Assembly (NCBI RefSeq): GCF_905212365.1
Contig: NZ_CAJMEH010000011.1
Span: 1 to 42,809, forward strand
Origin: an uncultured Phascolarctobacterium sp.
Lineage (GTDB): Bacteria > Bacillota > Negativicutes > Acidaminococcales > Acidaminococcaceae
Direction of reading: 5' to 3'
DNA length: 42,809 bases
The notes beneath the pieces were generated by a model. The model worked only from the letters and a program-made list of their open reading frames with translations. It ran no database searches and was not told the DNA's origin. Positions 25,024-34,244 of the stretch are shown here, piece after piece. A program made the translations under genes and the position numbers. Each line of letters starts with the position of its first letter. The stretch's first letter is position 1.

Positions 25024-26159
25024 ATGGCCTCACTGTACTGTCTATCCAGCATTAAATCCTCAACTTCCAGCTTTTCAACCATTAATTTCGCAACACTTTC
25101 TATTAACGGAACCACAACTGAATTGCCAAACTGCTTATATGCCTGAGTATCGGACACCGGTATAACAAAGCTATCCGGAAAACCTTGCAAGCGAGCGCAT
25201 TCACGTGGAGTAAGTTTCCTAGGGTTTTTTCCAATCTGTTCTATCAATATTTCCGAACCATCTTTATAATATCTAGCGCTAAGAGTTCTTGATACTCCAT
25301 CTAAGGGAGCTATTCCATATCCAAAGCCATTTCCTGCGGCCTTGTGTTTAGCTGCATAATTTTGCAAATAAAGCCAAAGCTTATCAGAAAGAGTATATTT
25401 TTCACCTACATTAGCTTCCAATATATCTCTAATGCTTTTTTTAGATTCTGGAGAATTTATCTTGAACTCAAAATCTATATTATTACCATACCGCTCTTTA
25501 TCAAATCCAACAATAATGATGCGTTCTCTATGCTGAGGCACAAAATTTTGCCCATCTATTACTTTATAAAATACTTCATAATTTAATTCATATAAAGATT
25601 CCAATATTACTTTAAAAGTACGTCCACGATCATGGCTACAGAGATTCTTTACATTTTCCAACATAAAAGCTTTAGGCCGTTTAGTTTTCATAATTCTGCA
25701 AACGTCAAAAAATAAAGTTCCTTGAGTTTTATCTTCAAAGCCGGTAGCTCTACCCAAACTATTTTTTTTAGACACACCAGCGATAGAAAAAGGCTGGCAA
25801 GGAAATCCTGCCACTAAAATATCATGATCCGGTATATCTTCAGCATTGACCTGCGTAATATCCCCATCAGGGTATTCTCCAAAATTGGCCATGTAAGTCT
25901 GTTGACAAAATTTATTCCATTCATTGGAATAAACGCAATCTCCACCTGCCGCTTCATAGGCAAGCCGCATACCACCAATACCGGCAAATAAATCAATAAA
26001 CGTAAACTTCGTTGATTTACGCTTTTTATTTTTTCGTGCCATCATTAAATATATAGCGGTTGATATAGAATCCTGCACTGTCATACCAGTCATTTTAGCA
26101 TATTCAGCAATTTCTTTATATTGATTATCTTCTAATCTAACATGAATTTGTTTAGTCAT
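25020..26159 (-). CDS. Dcm-like C5-cytosine methyltransferase with N-terminal RHH domain
   Basis: The 379-residue methylase has C5-MTase motif I (FIDLFAGIGGMRLA), the catalytic PCQ (AGFPCQPFSIAG), ENV (MLENVKNL) and QHRERIIIVGF. Its target-recognition region, with KHKAAGNGFGYG and RTLSARYYKDGSEILI, is very like Dcm/M.EcoRII, pointing to CCWGG and methylation of the inner C. The first ~45 residues (KQIHVRLEDNQYKEIAEYAK and on) look like a ribbon-helix-helix DNA-binding domain, which could autoregulate the operon. ATG at 26159 is chosen for the GAGGTG site; the RHH strand begins right there. It is first in the three-gene operon. Confidence 0.92.
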   Translation of the reverse strand: MTKQIHVRLEDNQYKEIAEYAKMTGMTVQDSISTAIYLMMARKNKKRKSTKFTFIDLFAGIGGMRLAYEAAGGDCVYSNEWNKFCQQTYMANFGEYPDGDITQVNAEDIPDHDILVAGFPCQPFSIAGVSKKNSLGRATGFEDKTQGTLFFDVCRIMKTKRPKAFMLENVKNLCSHDRGRTFKVILESLYELNYEVFYKVIDGQNFVPQHRERIIIVGFDKERYGNNIDFEFKINSPESKKSIRDILEANVGEKYTLSDKLWLYLQNYAAKHKAAGNGFGYGIAPLDGVSRTLSARYYKDGSEILIEQIGKNPRKLTPRECARLQGFPDSFVIPVSDTQAYKQFGNSVVVPLIESVAKLMVEKLEVEDLMLDRQYSEAI

Positions 26160-26172
26160 CTCTGCACCTCTG

Positions 26173-26198
26173 GGAATATTTATATACCTATTTATTCC
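26173..26198. promoter_or_regulatory. Imperfect dyad downstream of the RM promoter (candidate autoregulatory operator)
   Basis: GGAATATTTA is opposed by TATTTATTCC across a short centre, directly after the -10 box and before the ribosome site. It could be the site for the RHH domain of the methylase. Confidence 0.4.
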
Positions 26199-26199
26199 T

Positions 26200-26228
26200 A
26201 GTATAGCACAGTGAACAAATTTTCTCAA
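26200..26228 (-). promoter_or_regulatory. Predicted promoter of the RM operon
   Basis: On the - strand, TTGAGA, 17 bases, TATACT. Confidence 0.6.
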
Positions 26229-26255
26229 GGCATAAATCACAAGCTACATAAACAA

Positions 26256-26287
26256 AAAATCCCACAGCGTTTAAGCCGTGGGATTTT
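26256..26287 (-). terminator. Terminator after rpsR
   Basis: On the - strand AAAATCCCAC pairs with GTGGGATTTT around a roughly 12-base loop, ending in a T run. It separates the ribosomal operon from the RM operon. Confidence 0.85.
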
Positions 26288-26311
26288 CTAGTTTTCGTTG
26301 CCCGTAAACTC

Positions 26312-26542
26312 TTATTCGCAAGTGAACGGCAGCAAAGCAACGCAGCGAGCGCGTTTGATTGCTACGGTCAGTTGGCGTTGATGTTTAGCGCAGGTGCCGG
26401 AAATACGACGGGGTAAAATCTTACCGCGTTCGGTAATATAACGGCGCAGCTTAGCTACATCCTTGTAATCGATTTCTTCAACTTTATCAACACAGAAGCT
26501 GCATACTTTTCTTCTGGGTCTTCTGCCTCTTTCACGTTTCAT
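26312..26542 (-). CDS. rpsR: 30S ribosomal protein S18
   Basis: The 76-residue protein has the S18 signature: a basic N-terminus, VCSFC near residue 14, DYKDVAKLRRYITERGKILPRR, and SGTCAKHQRQL. The VCSFC pair and later Cys suggest a zinc-binding type of S18. It is the last gene of rpsF-ssb-rpsR. Confidence 0.97.
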   Translation of the reverse strand: MKRERGRRPRRKVCSFCVDKVEEIDYKDVAKLRRYITERGKILPRRISGTCAKHQRQLTVAIKRARCVALLPFTCE

Positions 26543-26560
26543 TGCATAACCTCCCTTATT

Positions 26561-26992
26561 TTAGAATGGAATTTCTTCATCAAAGGGAACCGCTTGACCG
26601 AAAGATTCCATACCGCCGCCTGGTGCGGGAGCATTGGAAGGTGCCGGACTGCTGGGACGGGCGTTGGCAAAATCGCTCTTGCGCTCGATAAACTCGAAGC
26701 GATCGGCGATAACTTCAGTTACCCAATGTTTATTGCCATCCTTACCGTCGTAGCTGCGGATTTGCAGGCGGCCTTCAACCAGCGCGCGCTGCCCTTTGGT
26801 GAGACTATTGCCGCATGTTTCTGCCTGTTTACCCCAAATAATAACAGGGATAAAGTCAGCTTCTCTTTGCCCATCTTGATTGGCGAAAGGTCTGTCCACC
26901 GCCAGGGTGAACTGACAAACAACTTTACCGGTACTTGTGTAGCGCACTTCCGGATCTCTAGTAAGTCTGCCTAATAAAATAATCCTGTTCAT
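26561..26992 (-). CDS. ssb: Single-stranded DNA-binding protein
   Basis: The 143-residue protein has an N-terminal OB fold (MNRIILLGRLTRDPEVRYTSTGK, about residues 1-105), then a Pro/Ala/Gly-rich linker and the acidic tail DEEIPF that recruits repair and replication partners. It lies between rpsF and rpsR, the usual Bacillota arrangement. Confidence 0.97.
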   Translation of the reverse strand: MNRIILLGRLTRDPEVRYTSTGKVVCQFTLAVDRPFANQDGQREADFIPVIIWGKQAETCGNSLTKGQRALVEGRLQIRSYDGKDGNKHWVTEVIADRFEFIERKSDFANARPSSPAPSNAPAPGGGMESFGQAVPFDEEIPF

Positions 26993-26995
26993 CGA

Positions 26996-27280
26996 TTATT
27001 CACCTTTTCTGATAATCATGTGGCGCATTACTTCATCGGTAATTTTCATAACGCGATCAAGTTCTTTAACAGCAGCGGCTTCAGCCTGGAAGGTTACGAG
27101 AACGTACAGGCCTTCAGTCAGATCCTGAATCTCGTAAGCAAGGCGTTTTTTGCCCCAACGATCGGTTTTTTCTACATTACCACCGTTTGCAGTGATGAGG
27201 TTTTCAAATTTAGCAACGATTGCTTCAAATGCTTCCTCTTCAACGGGTTTAACGATGTACATGACTTCGTATGCTTTCAC
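26996..27280 (-). CDS. rpsF: 30S ribosomal protein S6
   Basis: S6, about 94 residues, starts with KAYEVMYIVKP and includes GKKRLAYEI and the C-terminal MRHMIIRKGE. The start is GTG at 27280 with a very strong GGAGGAGGTGA site; a longer frame upstream covers the promoter and leader and is rejected. S6 pairs with S18 in the small subunit. Confidence 0.95.
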   Translation of the reverse strand: MKAYEVMYIVKPVEEEAFEAIVAKFENLITANGGNVEKTDRWGKKRLAYEIQDLTEGLYVLVTFQAEAAAVKELDRVMKITDEVMRHMIIRKGE

Positions 27281-27356
27281 GAAATCACCTCCTCCTTTGG
27301 ACTTTGGCCCCCATCTGGGAGCAGAAGAAGTATATATAATATATACAAGCTTAATA

Positions 27357-27385
27357 ATTATATCACCGCTGAGCGGTAAGCGCAA
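27357..27385 (-). promoter_or_regulatory. Predicted promoter of rpsF-ssb-rpsR
   Basis: On the - strand TTGCGC, 17 bases, TATAAT. The spacer contains the dyad ACCGCT-C-AGCGGT. The leader is about 70 bases; it has CTCCC/GGGGG complementarity (about 27308-27322) but I could not confirm an S6:S18 autoregulatory motif. Confidence 0.5.
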
Positions 27386-27403
27386 TACCTGTAAAGAAAA
27401 ATT

Positions 27404-29023
<1,620 letters not shown>

Positions 29024-29035
29024 AATAAAACTCCT

Positions 29036-29293
29036 TTATAAATTAGCCTGCAAAAAAGCTTCGATAGCTGCTGCTGCCGCTTCTTCGTCGGCGCCCTCGC
29101 AGGTAATGGTCACAGTATCGCCCTTTTTAGCGCCCAAAGCCATAACGCCAAAAATACGCTTTAAATCGCCCTTCTTAGCGCCCTTATTAATAGTAATAGC
29201 AGAAGCAAATTTAGCTGCCTCCTTCACCAGCAAACCGGCGGGACGGGCATGAATGCCTGCTGCGTCAGTAATAACATAGGAAAATTGTTTCAT
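29036..29293 (-). CDS. ptsH: Phosphocarrier protein HPr with Arg at position 46
   Basis: The 85-residue HPr carries the phospho-acceptor His15 in GIHARPAG. The region that normally carries regulatory Ser46 reads GDLKRIFGVMALG, with Arg46 where Bacillota HPr usually has Ser (KSIMGVMSLG). Without this Ser, HPr kinase/phosphorylase could not modify it, so this copy probably only transfers phosphate and does not act in CcpA-type repression. It lies between fruA and ptsI with a GGAGAG ribosome site. Confidence 0.95.
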   Translation of the reverse strand: MKQFSYVITDAAGIHARPAGLLVKEAAKFASAITINKGAKKGDLKRIFGVMALGAKKGDTVTITCEGADEEAAAAAIEAFLQANL

Positions 29294-29319
29294 AATTAAT
29301 CTCTCCTTAATTAAAATAA

Positions 29320-31272
29320 TTATTCAGCCTCGACGGCGTTCTTTTTCAGGAAGCCAAGGAGGACGGCGGCAACTATGCTGCCGATGATTAAAGCAACAAA
29401 ATACATGGGCCAGTTCTGCACCACGCCAAAAACGAATGCGCCGCCGTGAGGCGCAGGCACGCTGCAGCCAAAGTATTGGGACAAAGCCCCGGCAACAGCG
29501 CTGCCCAAGGCGCAGCTGGGAATAACGCGCAGAGGGTCGCTGGCCGCAAAGGGAATCGCACCCTCCGTAATAAAGGACAGGCCCATAATAAAGTTGGTCA
29601 CACCGGACTGACGCTCCTTCGCCGTAAATTTACCTTTAAACAGCACGGTACACAATGCGATAGCCAAAGGCGGCACCATACCGCCAATCATAACCGAGGC
29701 CATAATCGCACTGCTGACAGCGCTGCCGTCGGCTGCGGCCAAGGAAGCCGTGCCGAAAACATAGGCCGCCTTATTGATAGGCCCGCCAAAATCTATGGAC
29801 ATCATACCGCCCAGTACAAAGCCCAGCAGCACCTTGCTCATAGTGCTCATGCCTGCCAGCGCCGCAGCCAGCCAGCCGTTAAAGGCCGCTGTCGGCGGAT
29901 TGATAACATAGGTCATAATAATTCCCAGCAAAAGCAAACCGAATACCGGATACAGCAGCACCGGCTTGATGCCCTCCAGAGCGTCGGGCAAGGCGCTGAA
30001 CAGCTTGCGCATGCCTACAACCAAATAGCCGCCCAAAAAGCCTGCCAGCAGTGCGCCGAAGAAGCCACTGCCGCCGTCCACGGCCAAAAAGCCGCCGACT
30101 ACGCCCAGGAGCAAGCCGGGACGCTCGCCGATGCTCATGGCGATATAGCCAGCTAAAATCGGCAGCATCATGCTGAAGGCCAGTCCGCCGATATTTTTCA
30201 AAAAGGCCGCCGTCGGCGTACCGCTGCCAAACTGCGCCGTACCGGCGCTGGACATATCCAGCAAGAAGGCTAAAGCAATTAAAATACCGCCGCCGATAAC
30301 GAAGGGCAGCATATGCGAAACGCCGTTCATCAGGTGCTTGTAAATCGTGCGGCCCATGCTTTCGCCGGCCTCCTGCTCTTGCTCCTTCACGCCGCCATTA
30401 CCGGCAAAAATTGCCGGCTTGCCCTCCAGAATAGCTTCGATGAGCTCCTTAGGTTTATTGATGCCGTCGGCTACCTTCACAAACAGCACCCGTTTACCGG
30501 CAAAGCGTTCTATGGGCACATTTTTATCGCTGGCTACGATGATGCCGTCGGCCTCCGCAATTTCCTCCGCCGTCAGCTTATTTTTTACGCCGCCGCTGCC
30601 GTTAGTTTCTACCTTAATAGCTACGCCCAGCTTTTCCGCCATGGCCTGCAAGGCTTCGGCAGCCATATAGGTGTGAGCAATGCCCGTAGGGCAAGCCGTT
30701 ACCGCCAGCACGCGGCCCTTCTTTGGCGCTGGTTCCGCTTCCTTTTCCTGCGCCGTAGCAGCCTCGCTTTCAGCGATTTCAGCCGCAGCCGCCTCAGCGG
30801 CCTCCTCCTCCAGCTTGGCCTGCTCAAATTTATCGATAACCTGCAAAAATTCTCTGCTGCCGTCAGCGCTCAAAAGCTGGGCGCGGAATTCGTCGTCCAT
30901 CAGCAGCATACTCAAACGGCTGAGGACGTCAAGATGCACATTATCCTCCGTATCCGGCGCGGCAATCATAAAGAATAGCTTGGCAGGCTCGCCGTCCAGG
31001 CTGTCGAAATCCACGCCCTCGCGTACAATCATCACCGCCAGACCCGGCCGCTTGACAGCGTTGGTCTTGGCGTGAGGAATGGCTATGCCCTCGCCGATGC
31101 CGGTGCTGCCTTCCTCCTCGCGGCGCAGTACGCAGCGCTTATATTCGCATTTATCCCACAGACGTCCGCCTGCGTCCATCAAATCCACCAGATGCAGCAA
31201 AGCGCTTTGCTTATCTGCCGCCTCAGCATGCAGATCAATGCTCTGCTCCGCCAGTAAATCAACTATTTTCAT
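29320..31272 (-). CDS. fruA: PTS fructose transporter EIIABC
   Basis: The 650-residue single-chain fructose permease has three domains in order. EIIA carries phospho-His67 in GIAIPHAKT (residues 1-150). After an Ala/Glu-rich linker, EIIB carries phospho-Cys194 in VTACPTGIAHTYMAAEAL (about 188-285). A polytopic EIIC (about 310-650) has about eight or more helices with GGGILIALAF and FITEGAIPFAASDP. It imports fructose as fructose 1-phosphate. Its ATG overlaps the fruK stop as ATGA. Confidence 0.95.
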   Translation of the reverse strand: MKIVDLLAEQSIDLHAEAADKQSALLHLVDLMDAGGRLWDKCEYKRCVLRREEEGSTGIGEGIAIPHAKTNAVKRPGLAVMIVREGVDFDSLDGEPAKLFFMIAAPDTEDNVHLDVLSRLSMLLMDDEFRAQLLSADGSREFLQVIDKFEQAKLEEEAAEAAAAEIAESEAATAQEKEAEPAPKKGRVLAVTACPTGIAHTYMAAEALQAMAEKLGVAIKVETNGSGGVKNKLTAEEIAEADGIIVASDKNVPIERFAGKRVLFVKVADGINKPKELIEAILEGKPAIFAGNGGVKEQEQEAGESMGRTIYKHLMNGVSHMLPFVIGGGILIALAFLLDMSSAGTAQFGSGTPTAAFLKNIGGLAFSMMLPILAGYIAMSIGERPGLLLGVVGGFLAVDGGSGFFGALLAGFLGGYLVVGMRKLFSALPDALEGIKPVLLYPVFGLLLLGIIMTYVINPPTAAFNGWLAAALAGMSTMSKVLLGFVLGGMMSIDFGGPINKAAYVFGTASLAAADGSAVSSAIMASVMIGGMVPPLAIALCTVLFKGKFTAKERQSGVTNFIMGLSFITEGAIPFAASDPLRVIPSCALGSAVAGALSQYFGCSVPAPHGGAFVFGVVQNWPMYFVALIIGSIVAAVLLGFLKKNAVEAE

Positions 31273-32210
31273 ATTGTCCTCCTTTCATTACCCTGCCGTC
31301 CGCCTTCCAAGCTTTGCAGCAGTGCTTCAATATCTTCCTTATTCGCCAGCCAGTCCTTAAAGGCCGACGCGCTGCCGGCGCAAATGCCCAAACGCAGAGC
31401 ATAGCCGTAATCGCCGCTTTGCAGATAACCGGCTAAAAATCCGGCAACCATACTGTCGCCTGCGCCAACGGAATTAACCAGCACTCCCTTAGGCGATGGA
31501 CTGATATGCACGTCGCCAGTCTCGTCCAGCAGCACGGCTCCGTCGCCGCCGCGGGATACCAAAACATTGCGCGCTCCCTGCTCCTGCAATCTGCGGGCAC
31601 AGTCTATAATCGCCGCCGTATCCTGCAAAGGCTCCAAGCCAAAAAATTCTCCCAGCTCCTCATGATTTGGCTTTATCAAAAAGGGCCGGTACTTCAAAGC
31701 CTTCAGCACCAGCTGTCCCGTAGCGTCCACAACGGTACGCACGCCCTTGCCGTTCACCCGCTGCAATAATTGTTCGTAGGTGTCCTGGGGCAGGCTATTA
31801 GGAATGCTGCCGGATAAAACTAAAATATCGCCTTCCCTGAGCGCATCCAGCTTTTGTGCCAGCTGCTCCAGCTGCCGCTGTCCGATATAAGGCCCTTGCC
31901 CGTTTACCGCAGTTTCCGGCGTACCGCTGATTTTCATATTGATGCGGGAATAGCCGTTATCCAATTCCACAAAATTGCTGTCGCACCCGGTCAGCGCCGT
32001 CAAGCGTTTAATCTCTGCGCCGCTGAAGCCGGCGACAAAGCCCAGGAGCTGCGACTTGAGACCCAGGCCCTGCAGCACCAGCGAAACATTAACTCCCTTG
32101 CCGCCGGGATAAATCTGATCCTGCGCCGTGCGGTTGATAGCGCCCACGGCAAAGCCCGGCACCTTAACTACATAATCCAGCGACGGATTAAATGTTACAG
32201 TATAAATCAT
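31269..32210 (-). CDS. fruK: 1-phosphofructokinase
   Basis: The ~313-residue PfkB-family kinase converts fructose 1-phosphate to fructose 1,6-bisphosphate. It has the N-terminal TVTFNPSLDYVV, the PGGKGVNVS substrate loop, KPNHEEL, and the C-terminal GAGDSMVAGF with the catalytic Asp. ATG at 32210 follows GGAGG by 8 bases. It is the first gene of the fructose operon. No DeoR-type fruR lies beside it, unlike in many Bacillota. Confidence 0.94.
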   Translation of the reverse strand: MIYTVTFNPSLDYVVKVPGFAVGAINRTAQDQIYPGGKGVNVSLVLQGLGLKSQLLGFVAGFSGAEIKRLTALTGCDSNFVELDNGYSRINMKISGTPETAVNGQGPYIGQRQLEQLAQKLDALREGDILVLSGSIPNSLPQDTYEQLLQRVNGKGVRTVVDATGQLVLKALKYRPFLIKPNHEELGEFFGLEPLQDTAAIIDCARRLQEQGARNVLVSRGGDGAVLLDETGDVHISPSPKGVLVNSVGAGDSMVAGFLAGYLQSGDYGYALRLGICAGSASAFKDWLANKEDIEALLQSLEGGRQGNERRTI

Positions 32211-32272
32211 TTTTCTCGCCTCCCTAAGCGGCTTCCAAAACAAACCGCCAGGATTTTCTTTCTTTATATTTT

Positions 32273-32301
32273 ATCATATAGCTAATTCCTTACATAAGCA
32301 A
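32273..32301 (-). promoter_or_regulatory. Predicted promoter of the fructose operon
   Basis: On the - strand TTGCTT, 17 bases, TATGAT. Confidence 0.5.
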
Positions 32302-32326
32302 TAATAACCGTCACCTAAACAAGTAC

Positions 32327-32340
32327 AATTTCATGAAATT
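32327..32340. promoter_or_regulatory. 14-bp perfect palindrome upstream of fruK
   Basis: AATTTCATGAAATT lies about 26 bases upstream of the fruK -35 box, between fruK and the divergent DUF1847 gene. It could be an activator or repressor site; the regulator is unknown. Confidence 0.4.
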
Positions 32341-32445
32341 TATGTGTTATTTTTTAGGCATTGCGACGTGAGGCGGCAAGATAAAATTTGGAAAATCCGC
32401 GTCAATGTGATAGGATATAAATAAAAACCGGAGGGGGAACCACAA

Positions 32446-33051
32446 ATGAAATGTAAATGCGCAAGCTGTCCCAGCCACGCCTGCTATACCAAAGGCGTAA
32501 ACTGTACCGGCGTGCCGCTGGACGAGGTTAAAGCAGCTTATACCGAGGAGGAATTAAAAATCATGCAGGCCGCCGCCTATGTGGAGGGAACCTTTTACAG
32601 CAATATCTGCCGTCTGCAGGAAACCGCAGAATTTGCCAAGGCTATGGGCTATAAAAAGCTGGGCATGGCCTTCTGCATCGGGCTCAACAGCGAAGCCCGC
32701 TATATCGCCAAATATTTTGAGCAGCAAGGCTTTGAATTTTACAGCGTTTGCTGCAAAAACTGCAGCTTTCCCAAAAAGGAGCTGGCTTTGAAGCAGGTTA
32801 AGCCGGAGCTGGAACACGAGGCCATGTGCAACCCTAAATTTCAGGCCAAATTTTTAGCGGAGCAGGGAGTTGAGCTTTTCATTTCCTGCGGCCTGTGCGT
32901 AGGCCACGACGCAGTTTTCAATATGAACTGCAGCGGCCCCGTGACCAATATCGTAGTCAAGGACCGCCTGTTGGCGCACAATCCCTTGGGCGCAATTTAT
33001 TCCCGCTACTGGAAGCGCAAATTGAATATTATGGACGAAGGTGAAGTTTAA
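32446..33051 (+). CDS. DUF1847 cysteine-rich protein
   Basis: The 201-residue protein fits DUF1847, found mostly in anaerobes. The N-terminus has CKCASCPSHAC and another Cys in VNCTG; the middle has CIGLNSEA and CCKNCSFPKKEL; the end has CGLCVGHDAVFN. The many Cys suggest metal or iron-sulfur binding. Function is not established. A GGAGGGGG site precedes the ATG. It is the only + strand gene in the right two thirds of the window. Confidence 0.8.
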   Translation: MKCKCASCPSHACYTKGVNCTGVPLDEVKAAYTEEELKIMQAAAYVEGTFYSNICRLQETAEFAKAMGYKKLGMAFCIGLNSEARYIAKYFEQQGFEFYSVCCKNCSFPKKELALKQVKPELEHEAMCNPKFQAKFLAEQGVELFISCGLCVGHDAVFNMNCSGPVTNIVVKDRLLAHNPLGAIYSRYWKRKLNIMDEGEV

Positions 33052-33060
33052 AAGCAACGT

Positions 33061-33096
33061 CAAAAGACCGCCTACCAAACGGTAAGCGGTCTTTTG
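33061..33096. terminator. Bidirectional terminator between DUF1847 gene and ilvC
   Basis: CAAAAGACCGC is perfectly complementary to GCGGTCTTTTG, giving an 11-bp stem with T runs in both directions. Confidence 0.85.
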
Positions 33097-33145
33097 CTTT
33101 CCCTTATTTAAATCTGTTTCCTATCTGTCCCTGCCGGTTTCTTTT

Positions 33146-34141
33146 TTATTTCTTTTTCAGGAAGGACATCATACCGCGCAACTGAGCGCCAACCTTTTCA
33201 GCTTGAGTTTGCGCAGCGCGACGGCGCATAGCGTTGAATTGAGGACGGCCGCATTGATTTTCCAGCAACCATTTTTTAGCGAAGGTGCCGTCCTGGATTT
33301 CTGCCAGCACCTGCTTCATAGCGGCCTTGGTTTCAGCGGTAATGATGCGCGGGCCGGTGGTGTAATCGCCGTATTCAGCGGTATCGGAAATGGAATGACG
33401 CATTTTAGCCATGCCGCCTTCATACATCAGGTCAACAATCAATTTCATTTCGTGCATGCATTCAAAGTATGCGCTTTCAGGCTCATAGCCTGCTTCTACT
33501 AAAGTTTCAAAGCCTGCGTTCATCAGAGCGCAAACGCCGCCGCACAGAACTGCCTGCTCGCCGAACAGGTCGGTTTCGGTTTCTTCGCGGAAGGTGGTTT
33601 CCAAAGCGCCGGCGCGAGTGCCGCCAATGCCTTTAGCATAAGCCAGAGCTATGTCGTGAGCTTTGCCGGTGTAATCCTGATAAGCGGTTACCAGCACGGG
33701 CACGCCGCTGCCTTCCGTATAGGTGCGGCGAACGAGATGGCCGGGGCCTTTAGGAGCAACCATGAATACGTCAACGTCTGCCGGAGGCACGATTTGACCA
33801 AAATGAATATTGAAGCCGTGAGCGAAAGCCAAAGCCTTGCCTGCGGTCAGGTTAGGAGCAATGTCCTTTTTGTAGGTAGCGGCTTGCTTCTCATCGGGAA
33901 TCAGCATCATAATAACGTCCGCTTTAGCGGCGGCGTCGTAAGCGGTCATAACCTTCAGACCGGCAGCCTCAGCCTTAGCCCAGGATTTGGAGCCTTCATA
34001 CAGGCCTACTACTACGTCCACGCCGCTTTCCTTTAAGTTAAGCGCATGGGCGTGGCCCTGGGAGCCGTAGCCGATAATGGCCACAGTCTTGCCTGCCAGT
34101 AATTCCAGATTTGCATCGCTGTCATAATACATTTTTACCAT
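33146..34141 (-). CDS. ilvC: Ketol-acid reductoisomerase
   Basis: The 331-residue class I enzyme rearranges and reduces acetolactate or acetohydroxybutyrate to the dihydroxy acids of valine/isoleucine synthesis. It has a Rossmann motif IIGYGSQGHAHALNL, PKGPGHLVRR, and metal ligands in ETETDLFGEQ and EMKLIVDLMYEGG. It is the last gene of ilvN-ilvB-ilvC. Confidence 0.97.
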   Translation of the reverse strand: MVKMYYDSDANLELLAGKTVAIIGYGSQGHAHALNLKESGVDVVVGLYEGSKSWAKAEAAGLKVMTAYDAAAKADVIMMLIPDEKQAATYKKDIAPNLTAGKALAFAHGFNIHFGQIVPPADVDVFMVAPKGPGHLVRRTYTEGSGVPVLVTAYQDYTGKAHDIALAYAKGIGGTRAGALETTFREETETDLFGEQAVLCGGVCALMNAGFETLVEAGYEPESAYFECMHEMKLIVDLMYEGGMAKMRHSISDTAEYGDYTTGPRIITAETKAAMKQVLAEIQDGTFAKKWLLENQCGRPQFNAMRRRAAQTQAEKVGAQLRGMMSFLKKK

Positions 34142-34200
34142 TTTCTTTTACCTCTTTTCTTTGATTCAAGTCTGTTGATTGTTGTTTATATTTTATTTAA

Positions 34201-34221
34201 AAATATTTGAAGCAAATATTT
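34201..34221. repeat. AT-rich hairpin between ilvB and ilvC
   Basis: AAATATTTG-AAG-CAAATATTT is a perfect 9-bp inverted repeat, followed on the - strand by TTTTTAAAT. It could be a weak terminator or RNA-processing site that sets ilvC level relative to ilvB. Confidence 0.45.
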
Positions 34222-34244
34222 CTTCCCTTATTTTATGACCGGCC

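Noticed and set aside
27285..27350. S6:S18 autoregulatory leader motif before rpsF
   Set aside because: There is some stem complementarity, but I could not place the conserved bulge with confidence, so it is not listed as an RNA feature.
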